DNA from: Pseudomonas mandelii | GTDB lineage: Bacteria; Pseudomonadota; Gammaproteobacteria; Pseudomonadales; Pseudomonadaceae | Reading direction: 5' to 3' | DNA length: 64,000 bases | Assembly (NCBI RefSeq): GCF_900106065.1 | Contig: NZ_LT629796.1 | Location: 5,301,501-5,365,500, forward strand | Notes under the pieces: model-generated | What the model saw: only the letters and a program-made list of their open reading frames with translations | Databases searched by the model: none | What the model was told of the DNA's origin: nothing | In this document: positions 44,091-54,392 of the stretch, piece by piece | Numbering within the stretch: the stretch's first letter is position 1 | Layout: every line of letters begins with the position of its first letter | Translations under genes and position numbers: made by a program

Positions 44091-45149
44091 TCAGACCTCC
44101 ATGACCCGTTTCAACGCCGCGCCCACTCGGGACGGACCAGGGAAATACGCCCACTCTTGCGCGTGCGGGTAGGGAGTGTCCCAACCGGTGACGCGTTCGA
44201 TCGGCGCTTCCAGGTGATGGAAGCAATGCTCTTGCACCAGGGCGACCAGTTCGGCGCCGAAGCCGCACGTGCGGGTCGCTTCGTGAACGATCACGCAGCG
44301 GCCGGTTTTCTTCACCGATTTGACGATGGCGTCCAGGTCCAGCGGCCAAAGGCTGCGCAGGTCGATGACTTCAGCGTCGATCCCGGTTTCTTCTGCGGCG
44401 ACTTGCGACACGTAAACGGTGGTGCCGTAGGTCAGGATGGTCACGTCCTTGCCGGGACGGGCGATGGCGGCCACGTCCAGCGGCACGGTGTAGTAACCGT
44501 CCGGGACCTGGGCGGCCGGGTGTTTCGACCACGGGGTTACCGGGCGGTCGTGGTGGCCGTCGAACGGGCCGTTGTACAGGCGTTTTGGCTCGAGGAAGAT
44601 CACCGGGTCATCGTTTTCGATGGAGGCGATCAGCAGGCCTTTGGCGTCGTAAGGGTTGGACGGCATGACCGTGCGCAAGCCGCAGACCTGAGTAAACATC
44701 GCCTCAATACTTTGGCTGTGGGTCTGGCCGCCGTAGATGCCGCCGCCGCAAGGCATGCGCAGGGTCATCGGTGCGGTGAACTCGCCGGCCGAGCGATAGC
44801 GCAGGCGCGCGGCTTCGGAAATGATCTGGTCCGACGCCGGGTACACGTAGTCGGCGAACTGGATCTCGGCGACCGGGCGCAGACCGTAGGCACCCATGCC
44901 CACGGCAACGCCGACAATGCCGCTTTCTGAGATCGGCGCATCGAACACCCGGGAGGTGCCGTACTTGGTCTGCAGGCCTTCGGTGCAGCGGAACACACCG
45001 CCGAAGTAACCGACGTCCTGGCCGAACACCACGACGTTGTCGTCACGCTCAAGCATCACATCCATGGCCGAGCGCAGGGCCTGGATCATGGTCATGGTGG
45101 TCGTGGTCATGGCGGTTTCCAACTCGATATTATTGTTGTGATCGTTCAT
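44091..45149 (-). CDS. bkdA2: Branched-chain 2-oxoacid dehydrogenase E1 beta
   Basis: A 352-residue transketolase-like E1 beta subunit with FGQDVGYFGGVFRCTEGL and VDLRSLWPLD-type (here EVIDLRSLWPLD) motifs. Together with BkdA1 it forms the thiamine-diphosphate decarboxylase. One base separates it from bkdA1. An internal ATG at 45110 (MTTTTMTMIQALR) is an alternative start. Confidence 0.94.
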   Translation of the reverse strand: MNDHNNNIELETAMTTTTMTMIQALRSAMDVMLERDDNVVVFGQDVGYFGGVFRCTEGLQTKYGTSRVFDAPISESGIVGVAVGMGAYGLRPVAEIQFADYVYPASDQIISEAARLRYRSAGEFTAPMTLRMPCGGGIYGGQTHSQSIEAMFTQVCGLRTVMPSNPYDAKGLLIASIENDDPVIFLEPKRLYNGPFDGHHDRPVTPWSKHPAAQVPDGYYTVPLDVAAIARPGKDVTILTYGTTVYVSQVAAEETGIDAEVIDLRSLWPLDLDAIVKSVKKTGRCVIVHEATRTCGFGAELVALVQEHCFHHLEAPIERVTGWDTPYPHAQEWAYFPGPSRVGAALKRVMEV

Positions 45150-45150
45150 G

Positions 45151-46431
<1,281 letters not shown>

Positions 46432-46572
46432 TCATTCTTCGATAAAAGAAATCCTGTCCTACAACAATCATAGGCCCGGCGCAGAAGAATATTTATCTCT
46501 GTTTCGTTGCGCGGGAGATCATTTGAGGATAAAAAACCTGCATAAACATAAAAAAACAGGTGGTTTTGTCTC

Positions 46573-47061
46573 ATGCGCAAACTGGACCGTACCGATATCG
46601 GCATTTTGAACAGCCTTCAGGAGAACGCCCGTATCACCAACGCCGACCTCGCACGCTCGGTGAACCTGTCGCCAACGCCGTGCTTCAACCGGGTCAAGGC
46701 GATGGAAGAATTAGGGCTGATTCGCGAGCAAGTGACGCTGCTGGACGCCGACTTGCTGGGTCTGCACGTGAACGTGTTTATTCATGTCAGCCTGGAGAAA
46801 CAGGTGGAAGAGGCGTTGCAGCATTTCGAGGAAGCGATTTCGGATCGCCCGGAAGTAATGGAATGCTATTTGATGGCGGGGGACCCGGACTATCTGATCC
46901 GGGTGCTGGTGCCGACCATTCAGTCGCTGGAACGCTTCATGATGGACTTCCTGACCAAAGTGCCTGGTGTGGCCAACATCCGTTCAAGCTTTGCGCTCAA
47001 GCAAGTGCGCTATAAAACCGCGTTGCCGTTGCCTGCGAATGGCCTGACTTTAGGGGGGTAG
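46573..47061 (+). CDS. bkdR: Lrp-family activator of the bkd operon
   Basis: A 162-residue Lrp/AsnC regulator: [20 protein letters not shown] and [15 protein letters not shown] form the helix-turn-helix, followed by the ligand-binding RAM domain. BkdR activates bkd when branched-chain amino acids are present. The leader just before the ATG is A-rich (46542-46556), resembling the Crc-target context known for bkdR in P. putida, but I see no perfect motif. Confidence 0.93.
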   Translation: MRKLDRTDIGILNSLQENARITNADLARSVNLSPTPCFNRVKAMEELGLIREQVTLLDADLLGLHVNVFIHVSLEKQVEEALQHFEEAISDRPEVMECYLMAGDPDYLIRVLVPTIQSLERFMMDFLTKVPGVANIRSSFALKQVRYKTALPLPANGLTLGG

Positions 47062-47092
47062 GAACCGACGAAAAGCAATTTCGGCTTGCTCA

Positions 47093-48736
47093 TCAATTGT
47101 TTTTCTTCAATTCGACTTCGTATACCTCGAGCAGCTGGGGCAATTTTTTGTATCCTTGCTTAAGTAAACTGATGAGAATCCTCACCGCGCTGCTTGCAAC
47201 ATCCTGGGCAGGAACTTCAAAGCTGCGCACGATATCTGTGGCCACTTTGTCGTTACCTCTTCGTTTGGCGAAGAATTGAGTCTGAGCGGAGCAGAGTTTC
47301 ATCAGCAAGGCTTGATCCAGTGGACTCTGAAGAGTTGGGTCTTGCTCAGCTTGATCCAGCAAACGTTGGACCCATTTGATTAAATGCTCATCTTGCAACA
47401 TAGCTTTGATCAAAGGGGCAGCGTTGTCAGCCGCTGCCGCTGGAAGCTCTGGAATGGAATCCGAACTATCGATCCACCTCACCAGTTTGTTCACGTTCAT
47501 CGTGAGTGTAGTATTCACCAGTGCGAGGAGGCGTTGACGCAGGCTGTTTATCGCGGCTTCGTTCGGGGTATGGAGCGTTTTGCCTAACCATACAAACCAA
47601 GTTGATGTTGGTTCAACGATGTAGGGGAAATCCATGACTTCACTGATGATCGTTGAGTTTCGATAGGCCAGTAAGAGCAGATCCCAGCTCCGTTGAAGTA
47701 TGGGCGGAGCGCAAAGGGCAAGGTCAGCAGCCAGTGGTTCTTGGCGTAATTGTGCTAGTGCGATTTGCAAAGCAATCACATCGGGAAAGTCACGACCCAA
47801 CGATACGATCAACCCATCGACGACTTTCTGAAGTTGTTGGATGCTTTCCGCTGATTCGGAATTCGCCGACAGCAGTAAAAGGTGAGCGCCAATCAGGTGC
47901 AACAGCGGATCTTGATAGTCGCCGTTGACCAGATCATCAACTAGCGCCTGGCTCTTGACTGATCGACCTCTGGCCAATGCTTTGCGAGCGACCTCAAGGA
48001 GGGTCAATTCTTTGGTATGCAATGCTTGCAGGTGCGTGACATAGGTAATGCTGGAGTGATTGAAGTCCAGCGGCAACATGGCTCCCCGAGAATCCCGGAT
48101 AACCCGAAAGTAGACTTGAGGCGCCCAATTTTCAAGAACATGTAGAGGCATACAGCGTTCTGTCTGTGCTGCGGGCTGAACTAGAAGATAAGTCCCTACC
48201 GGCACGTTGATGTTAACCAGAAAAACCCCCGTAGTTCCTGGCAATGCGTCCACTTTTGAAAAATCACACTCCACTTCACCTTTGAAGGCCCGTAACCGAA
48301 ACTGATTTAGAATCTCTGGCCCAGGTAGTTCCAGGGGGCCGGTGCGCTCTTGGCTTTCAGGTTGCGGGTCCCATAAAAATATCTGTATGGGCGGTGGTTG
48401 CCCTTCTACATAGGGTGAAGGCTCGCGCATCAGCGCCTCTTTTTCCGGCATTGAGGCTTCTGATCCCTGAAGGGGTAGAGCTGATTCAAATGTCAACGTG
48501 TTCAGCTCGAAGTCAGTCGTCGTATCGGATGCAACCTCAATGATTTGAGACTGCTCAAGATCGCCTATACGCTGTCTGACTTTATAAAAACCTGGTTCAA
48601 CTGACGCAGTGAGTGTGCCGAGGCCGGATTCGACCTCTTCGAATCGACCATTAATAAGTCCGAGCTCATCAAAGCCGTTTTTTGTACGAATCTGGATATC
48701 GACCAAGCCGTCAGGCTTATCTTCAGAGGGGGACAT
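47093..48736 (-). CDS. Unknown 547-aa protein, third gene of caspase operon
   Basis: The N-terminus (1-90) looks like a beta-sandwich: GLVDIQIRTKNGFDELGLIN, GTLTASVEPGFYKVRQRIGD and a matching EVASD. The middle and C-terminus are helical and leucine-rich, with no motif I can name; the C-terminus ends ELKKNN. The PGFYK element also occurs in the caspase tail encoded just upstream, so the two share a domain. The ATG at 48736 overlaps the caspase gene end by 14 bp, with GGAGA upstream. GC content is low for the window. Function unknown; it could be an effector, adaptor or substrate. Confidence 0.75.
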   Translation of the reverse strand: MSPSEDKPDGLVDIQIRTKNGFDELGLINGRFEEVESGLGTLTASVEPGFYKVRQRIGDLEQSQIIEVASDTTTDFELNTLTFESALPLQGSEASMPEKEALMREPSPYVEGQPPPIQIFLWDPQPESQERTGPLELPGPEILNQFRLRAFKGEVECDFSKVDALPGTTGVFLVNINVPVGTYLLVQPAAQTERCMPLHVLENWAPQVYFRVIRDSRGAMLPLDFNHSSITYVTHLQALHTKELTLLEVARKALARGRSVKSQALVDDLVNGDYQDPLLHLIGAHLLLLSANSESAESIQQLQKVVDGLIVSLGRDFPDVIALQIALAQLRQEPLAADLALCAPPILQRSWDLLLLAYRNSTIISEVMDFPYIVEPTSTWFVWLGKTLHTPNEAAINSLRQRLLALVNTTLTMNVNKLVRWIDSSDSIPELPAAAADNAAPLIKAMLQDEHLIKWVQRLLDQAEQDPTLQSPLDQALLMKLCSAQTQFFAKRRGNDKVATDIVRSFEVPAQDVASSAVRILISLLKQGYKKLPQLLEVYEVELKKNN

Positions 48737-49204
48737 CTCGTTCTCCTGTCACTTCAAATGGGGCTGAAGTGTATGCGCCAGTCGATGCTTGAATTTTGTA
48801 GAAGCCTGGTTTCAATCTAAGGGCGAATCGAAGGTCCTTCACGGATAAGGAACTGGCAATACTCCCGATCGGATTCTCGATACTCACCGTATCCTGCGCA
48901 AACACACACTGAGCAACGGGTGAGTTGAGGCTTCCCAGGTAAAAGGTGAGCACGGTGCCAGGAAGTGGAGGTGCGCTAAGTACAAAGTTTTGCAACAATC
49001 CCTTGTTGCCAGCTTTAAAAAATACGTCTTCACCTTCCGGGAGTACAAAGCGCGGAGTGTCCGCGGGAATGCCAGCACATATATCCCCCCAAATATTGTT
49101 GACGTAGTTTCTTAGAGACGTGCTCGAGAGACGACTACCCTCATCAGGTGTTGCATCAGTCAGCGCTTTGAGCAGGGCATGGGTCAGCAGGCTGCAGGTT
49201 TTGT
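48723..49204 (-). pseudogene. C-terminal part of the IS-disrupted caspase-like gene
   Basis: This segment continues the caspase reading frame after removal of the insertion sequence and one target duplication: codons TKTCSLLTHALLKALTDATP-like follow GDKT without frameshift (here DKTCSLLTHALLKALTDATP). It encodes about 157 residues plus stop, ending in the PGFYKIQ beta-sandwich. Cut off from its N-terminus it has no start and is probably not translated by itself. Confidence 0.8.
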
Positions 49205-50623
49205 GGCTCTTCGCATTTAAGGGTGTAGCTGATTTCTAAACCCTCCTGACTTCAGCAAGCACCTGGCTATGTAATTGGTTAAATTTCTAAAGCCCAAGGC
49301 GGTACCTCGTAAGTGCTCAAGTCGCCCGTTGATAGCTTCTGTTGGACCGTTGCTGGTTCCTGGCCGGTCGAAGTAGGCAAGGATGCTCTCAGCGTATTTT
49401 TTCAGCGTTTCCCCCAAGCCTTTCACCTCGATGAGCGCTTTGGGCAAGTCGCTGGCTGTAATGATATTTATGACCTCTTCCATGAGTTTTTTACCACGTT
49501 TTCGATCCGGCTCGTTGTAGGCGCTGACCACCCGTTGGTACATGCTCCAGGTGCAATCCACTTCGAGGTGGTGCTCATCTGCAAACAGCTGGAACAGTTG
49601 CTTTTTGTTGGCGTCAGACAGGTAGCTGATCCGAGTCAGTAGCGTTCGACGGCTTTTGTAGAGCGGGTCATTTTTACGCCCTCTGCGGCCCAGGATGTCG
49701 TGTTGCACACGCCGGCGGCATTCATCCAGCATGTTGCTTGCCCAGCGCACGACATGGAAAGGATCCAGCACGGTTTGGGCTTGAGGCAGGGCTTCTTGCG
49801 CTGCAGATTTAAACCCCGTAAAACCGTCCATGGCAATGCTTTCGATCTGGTCACGCCACGATTTGGGGCGACTCTGTAGCCATTGCTTAAAGGCTTGTTT
49901 GGAGCGGCCTTCCAGCACATCGAGCAAGCGGGCCGGCCCGTTTTTGTTACGCACGGGCGTAAGGTCAACCACGATGGTGACGTACTTGTCACCACAGCGT
50001 GTATGTCGCCAAACATGCTCATCCACGCCCAGCACGGTCACACCGTCAAAACGTGTCGAGTCATTAAAAAGCAGGCGCCGTCCTTCGTTGATAATGGCAT
50101 TATTAGCGGTGTGCCATGCAACATCAAGCTGGCTCGCAACACGAGATACCGACAGATGATCCAGCACGATGGCAGCTAATGCCCAGCGTATCGCCCCATA
50201 TGAAAGCTTTGAACGTGGAGGTGCTGCACTGTTTGTATCTTCATGCCAGAAACAGCCGCAAGCACAACGCCAGCGACGGATACGCAGCAGCAATCTGGTT
50301 GGTCGTTGTCCGTAAGGTGTGTGAGCAAGATGCCTATCGACAGTACCGCGTGAAACACCAGCAGCCCCGCACTTGGGGCATGGCTCGGGTGCTTTGGTTA
50401 AACGACATTCGATGACGGCGCGCTCTGCACAAAGATGTTGTCCAGTGGCAGTCAGGCCGAGGTTATTCAGTTGGCAAAAGCTGGAAAGATCAGGGCTAGA
50501 AAAGGTAAGATTGTTCACGTCGGGGGCTTAGTTTTTGTTGGTGTGAGAGCTTACATTTTCTAAGATCCTCGACTCCTTTTCCAGCCGGTCAGATTTTTTC
50601 TACACCCTTAAATGCGAAGAGCC
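49205..50623 (-). mobile_element. ISL3-family insertion sequence, copy 1 (1419 bp)
   Basis: Ends are perfect 24-bp inverted repeats starting GGCTCTTCGC and finishing GAAGAGCC at the other end. Flanking 8-bp direct repeats GGTTTTGT are at 49197-49204 and 50624-50631. Length is 1419 bp with one transposase gene. The target is the caspase-like gene. It is identical to copy 2 at the protein level and in length. Confidence 0.95.
49217..50518 (-). CDS. ISL3 family transposase, copy 1
   Basis: A 433-residue transposase. An N-terminal zinc-binding region (CPKCGAAG, CACGCFWHED) precedes helix-turn-helix-like sequence and the DDE catalytic core (GVDEHVWRHTRCGDKYVTIV, ...LDPFHVVRWASNMLDECR, EAINGRLEHLRG). 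The 3' end is 12 bp from the left IS end. Fully open, so the element may be active. Confidence 0.95.
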   Translation of the reverse strand: MNNLTFSSPDLSSFCQLNNLGLTATGQHLCAERAVIECRLTKAPEPCPKCGAAGVSRGTVDRHLAHTPYGQRPTRLLLRIRRWRCACGCFWHEDTNSAAPPRSKLSYGAIRWALAAIVLDHLSVSRVASQLDVAWHTANNAIINEGRRLLFNDSTRFDGVTVLGVDEHVWRHTRCGDKYVTIVVDLTPVRNKNGPARLLDVLEGRSKQAFKQWLQSRPKSWRDQIESIAMDGFTGFKSAAQEALPQAQTVLDPFHVVRWASNMLDECRRRVQHDILGRRGRKNDPLYKSRRTLLTRISYLSDANKKQLFQLFADEHHLEVDCTWSMYQRVVSAYNEPDRKRGKKLMEEVINIITASDLPKALIEVKGLGETLKKYAESILAYFDRPGTSNGPTEAINGRLEHLRGTALGFRNLTNYIARCLLKSGGFRNQLHP

Positions 50624-51250
50624 GGTTTTGTCGCCGCGCTCCGCAATTTTGCGTTCTTGCGCCTTACCACCTTTGGCTGAGCCATAAATGGCCAGTACTC
50701 GAACATTGGCGGCGAGTTCAGCAACAAATTGATTCTTGCCTGGGCTTGCATAACGGAGTGCCGTTTCTGAGTCGCGACAGCAATCCATGATCAGGACGAT
50801 TTCATCAAATAAAGCCAGGTCCCTGGCTTCCCAGGCAAAGGCTGTACCGTGAATGTTCAAGGGGCGCGAACGACTGGCACCTGCTACAAAAAGCGCTGCC
50901 CCTGTCGACATATCGTTTCTCTCGGAAAAGCCGTGCCCGGAAAAATAAAGATAGAGTCGTGCGCCTTCACGTCGAATGTACGCATCGTTTTCGTCAATGG
51001 TCAGCTTGTCATAGTGATTGAGAAATTGTTCGGCAGTAGGGGACCAAGATCTGGCGTCATTTTTGGGTTGTTGATCCAGCGCAGGCGATGTCAGGAACTT
51101 GATATTTTCTGCTGGAACGGCACCCCCGTCTTTGTCGAGGAGCCATTGACGGAACAATTCGACATCGTTCGAGGGGCCTTCCAACGTTTGAAAGTCCGGA
51201 GATGAATAATTGGAAATTCCCAGCAGAATCGCATGATCCATGTCAGCCAT
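50600..51250 (-). pseudogene. Caspase-like (peptidase C14) protein, N-terminal part, truncated by IS
   Basis: Encodes 209 native residues plus 7 from the IS (ending SSHLRV). The caspase fold is recognisable: ILLGISNYSSPDFQTLEGPS at the start, catalytic His in YLYFSGHGFSERND and catalytic Cys in IVLIMDCCRDSE. The protease core may therefore still fold, but ~157 C-terminal residues (the PGFYK module) are lost. The uninterrupted gene would span 51250-48723 minus 1427 bp and encode 366 aa. Start ATG at 51250 follows GGACC with 12 bp to the upstream gene's reconstructed stop. Confidence 0.85.
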
Positions 51251-51323
51251 GGCGATAGGTCCTCACTGAGTAACCAGATTCTGAATGCTGAGAAGCGTAT
51301 CCGAATCTTGATCATCGAAATCG

Positions 51324-52742
51324 GGCTCTTCGCATTTAAGGGTGTAGCTGATTTCTAAACCCTCCTGACTTCAGCAAGCACCTGGCTATGTAATTGGTTA
51401 AATTTCTAAAGCCCAAGGCGGTACCTCGTAAGTGCTCAAGTCGCCCGTTGATAGCTTCTGTTGGACCGTTGCTGGTTCCTGGCCGGTCGAAGTAGGCAAG
51501 GATGCTCTCAGCGTATTTTTTCAGCGTTTCCCCCAAGCCTTTCACCTCGATGAGCGCTTTGGGCAAGTCGCTGGCTGTAATGATATTTATGACCTCTTCC
51601 ATGAGTTTTTTACCACGTTTTCGATCCGGCTCGTTGTAGGCGCTGACCACCCGTTGGTACATGCTCCAGGTGCAATCCACTTCGAGGTGGTGCTCATCTG
51701 CAAACAGCTGGAACAGTTGCTTTTTGTTGGCGTCAGACAGGTAGCTGATCCGAGTCAGTAGCGTTCGACGGCTTTTGTAGAGCGGGTCATTTTTACGCCC
51801 TCTGCGGCCCAGGATGTCGTGTTGCACACGCCGGCGGCATTCATCCAGCATGTTGCTTGCCCAGCGCACGACATGGAAAGGATCCAGCACGGTTTGGGCT
51901 TGAGGCAGGGCTTCTTGCGCTGCAGATTTAAACCCCGTAAAACCGTCCATGGCAATGCTTTCGATCTGGTCACGCCACGATTTGGGGCGACTCTGTAGCC
52001 ATTGCTTAAAGGCTTGTTTGGAGCGGCCTTCCAGCACATCGAGCAAGCGGGCCGGCCCGTTTTTGTTACGCACGGGCGTAAGGTCAACCACGATGGTGAC
52101 GTACTTGTCACCACAGCGTGTATGTCGCCAAACATGCTCATCCACGCCCAGCACGGTCACACCGTCAAAACGTGTCGAGTCATTAAAAAGCAGGCGCCGT
52201 CCTTCGTTGATAATGGCATTATTAGCGGTGTGCCATGCAACATCAAGCTGGCTCGCAACACGAGATACCGACAGATGATCCAGCACGATGGCAGCTAATG
52301 CCCAGCGTATCGCCCCATATGAAAGCTTTGAACGTGGAGGTGCTGCACTGTTTGTATCTTCATGCCAGAAACAGCCGCAAGCACAACGCCAGCGACGGAT
52401 ACGCAGCAGCAATCTGGTTGGTCGTTGTCCGTAAGGTGTGTGAGCAAGATGCCTATCGACAGTACCGCGTGAAACACCAGCAGCCCCGCACTTGGGGCAT
52501 GGCTCGGGTGCTTTGGTTAAACGACATTCGATGACGGCGCGCTCTGCACAAAGATGTTGTCCAGTGGCAGTCAGGCCGAGGTTATTCAGTTGGCAAAAGC
52601 TGGAAAGATCAGGGCTAGAAAAGGTAAGATTGTTCACGTCGGGGGCTTAGTTTTTGTTGGTGTGAGAGCTTACATTTTCTAAGATCCTCGACTCCTTTTC
52701 CAGCCGGTCAGATTTTTTCTACACCCTTAAATGCGAAGAGCC
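51324..52742 (-). mobile_element. ISL3-family insertion sequence, copy 2 (1419 bp)
   Basis: Same ends, orientation and length as copy 1. The 8-bp direct repeats CGAAATCG lie at 51316-51323 and 52743-52750. It interrupts the 3' end of the hydrolase-like gene. Since each copy has its own duplication, they are independent transpositions and not two ends of a composite transposon. Confidence 0.95.
51336..52637 (-). CDS. ISL3 family transposase, copy 2
   Basis: A 433-residue protein identical to that of copy 1. Intact zinc region and DDE core as in the first copy. The identity implies very recent transposition. Confidence 0.95.
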   Translation of the reverse strand: MNNLTFSSPDLSSFCQLNNLGLTATGQHLCAERAVIECRLTKAPEPCPKCGAAGVSRGTVDRHLAHTPYGQRPTRLLLRIRRWRCACGCFWHEDTNSAAPPRSKLSYGAIRWALAAIVLDHLSVSRVASQLDVAWHTANNAIINEGRRLLFNDSTRFDGVTVLGVDEHVWRHTRCGDKYVTIVVDLTPVRNKNGPARLLDVLEGRSKQAFKQWLQSRPKSWRDQIESIAMDGFTGFKSAAQEALPQAQTVLDPFHVVRWASNMLDECRRRVQHDILGRRGRKNDPLYKSRRTLLTRISYLSDANKKQLFQLFADEHHLEVDCTWSMYQRVVSAYNEPDRKRGKKLMEEVINIITASDLPKALIEVKGLGETLKKYAESILAYFDRPGTSNGPTEAINGRLEHLRGTALGFRNLTNYIARCLLKSGGFRNQLHP

Positions 52743-54231
52743 CGAAATCGCCGTGATGGCTGGCATTGGTGTTCAAGCCAGGCCCTCTGGATGAAGGTGA
52801 CCAAGCGATACGGGAAGGGTCCGCAGCGAGAAATGCCGTAACTATCTTGACGGCTGGGTCCGTGCCGAATACCGCCGTATGATTGAGAAAGCGCTCCATC
52901 CCCACTAACGGCATATCAACAACGCTTTGCCACCCACCCGTTGCGGGTACCTGCCCCTCAAGCAAACCCGAAACAAAATAAAGTAAACTTCGGTTGTAGA
53001 TAATGCTGAGCATCTGGTCTGCAGACTCACGCTCATCGTTCATTGCGAACATACGGAACGATTTCAACAGAGAGCCTTGATGCGCGGTTACTGTTTTGGC
53101 AAAACGGTCGTAGGTTACTGCAGGTGCAAGGAACACCACGTTGATCTTCGTTTTTAAATCTGCCGCGGCCACCGCATCCAGAAAATTGCACACGTAAATT
53201 GCACCGGTACTGTGGCCTACCAGTGTGATTTTCGAAAAGGTCTTCCCGCTATCCTCTAGTTGTTTTAGATATTTGACGACTGCGGTTGCACAGCAGCCGG
53301 GCAATGTGCCGAAGCTGTCTTCGGTATCTTTTTTCATTTGATTCCAGATGCCGGCCCCCAAGAGATTTCCATACGCTGCATGTAAAACCTCTTCTACAAC
53401 CGTGCAATACGGGCCGTGGTCGCGACCGTTGTGATAACGCTTGATGACTGCGATGACCAACTTTGCAACGAAACGGGCGACGGCAATCCAGCTCAAAAGA
53501 CCCTTAGTCTGGGTGCCTGGCAGTCTGGAGCCAAATAGCTCGTTCTGCGACGTCTCGCTGAGCAATAAAACGTTGGCCTTTTTATGAGTTCCGGCTGACT
53601 TGGTAGCAAACTCCGTAGGCGTGAGAGTCGCGTTATAAGCTTCTGCCATGGCTTTTCTAAAGCCAGGATCATCATTAAGGCCTATCTCGATATCGTAGGC
53701 CAGTTGATCGACGGATAGATTCGAAAGCCCTTTGGTTTTGACTTGGCTGGATTGAATGTCTGTTTCTGAAACGGGGGGAGTATCCCGGCGCTGGTCAAAC
53801 CAGTTATCAAACTCGCTGCGCAGTTGGTAAACGTTGATAAGCTTGTCGCCGCCCCCTTTAAGAGCGATGTTTGACGTGGGGCTGGACTTCTTAATGACCC
53901 ATTCAGTGACTTTTTTCACCAGCTCTCTAAACGCCGGATCCTGTGCCAGTTCAGCTCGGTTGTTAATCAGCGTTTCCTTTAGCCCCGACTCCCAAACAAA
54001 AAATACGGGGTAAGTTTTAGCGCTGATGTATTCGGGGATCAGTTTGGTTGCAACTGACAACGCACTGGTTTTGTCGACCAATCCACCGTGGAACTGCAGT
54101 AACAATCCGTTTTCGCTGTCGGTGTCGTGTGCAAGATTCAGAATTCTCGCCACATCTCCTATTTCACTGTCGGTATTAGTGTTGAACAACCCGTTTTGAC
54201 TATGCCAGACGTGGTTACCGATTACGCTCAT
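52708..54231 (-). CDS. Alpha/beta-hydrolase-like protein, C-terminus replaced by IS
   Basis: About 507 residues: 496 native then an 11-residue IS-derived tail (GLFAFKGVEKI). The nucleophile elbow KITLVGHSTGAIYVCNFLDA (Gly-His-Ser-Thr-Gly) and an early LLLQFHGGLVDKT point to a serine hydrolase/lipase-like fold; a large helical insert (~110-300) separates them. Without the IS the gene would end at 51263 with GDFDDQDSDTLLSIQNLVTQ and be 513 aa. Only the last 17 residues are lost, so activity may remain. The ATG at 54231 has GGAGGG upstream. It is the first gene of the operon. Confidence 0.75.
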   Translation of the reverse strand: MSVIGNHVWHSQNGLFNTNTDSEIGDVARILNLAHDTDSENGLLLQFHGGLVDKTSALSVATKLIPEYISAKTYPVFFVWESGLKETLINNRAELAQDPAFRELVKKVTEWVIKKSSPTSNIALKGGGDKLINVYQLRSEFDNWFDQRRDTPPVSETDIQSSQVKTKGLSNLSVDQLAYDIEIGLNDDPGFRKAMAEAYNATLTPTEFATKSAGTHKKANVLLLSETSQNELFGSRLPGTQTKGLLSWIAVARFVAKLVIAVIKRYHNGRDHGPYCTVVEEVLHAAYGNLLGAGIWNQMKKDTEDSFGTLPGCCATAVVKYLKQLEDSGKTFSKITLVGHSTGAIYVCNFLDAVAAADLKTKINVVFLAPAVTYDRFAKTVTAHQGSLLKSFRMFAMNDERESADQMLSIIYNRSLLYFVSGLLEGQVPATGGWQSVVDMPLVGMERFLNHTAVFGTDPAVKIVTAFLAADPSRIAWSPSSRGPGLNTNASHHGDFGLFAFKGVEKI

Positions 54232-54392
54232 TTTTGGATCCCTCCGCGACGTCAAAAGAGCATAGTTCGACCCGCGAAGGCGTGTTTGTTAAATCATAAA
54301 AATAGTGGCAAATGGCCTCGAAAGTCATTTTCCTTGTTTAATTCGGACACATTTGACAAATAAATGAGAAAAACATCGGGAAAAACTTCTCT

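Noticed and set aside
41244..44930. A 1228-residue open frame on the plus strand
   Set aside because: It runs antisense through lpdV, bkdB and bkdA2, which have clear motifs. Its His/Arg/Gln-rich composition is the usual shadow of high-GC genes.
49205..52742. Composite transposon formed by two IS copies
   Set aside because: Each copy has its own distinct 8-bp duplication and the DNA between them is host operon sequence, so they inserted separately.
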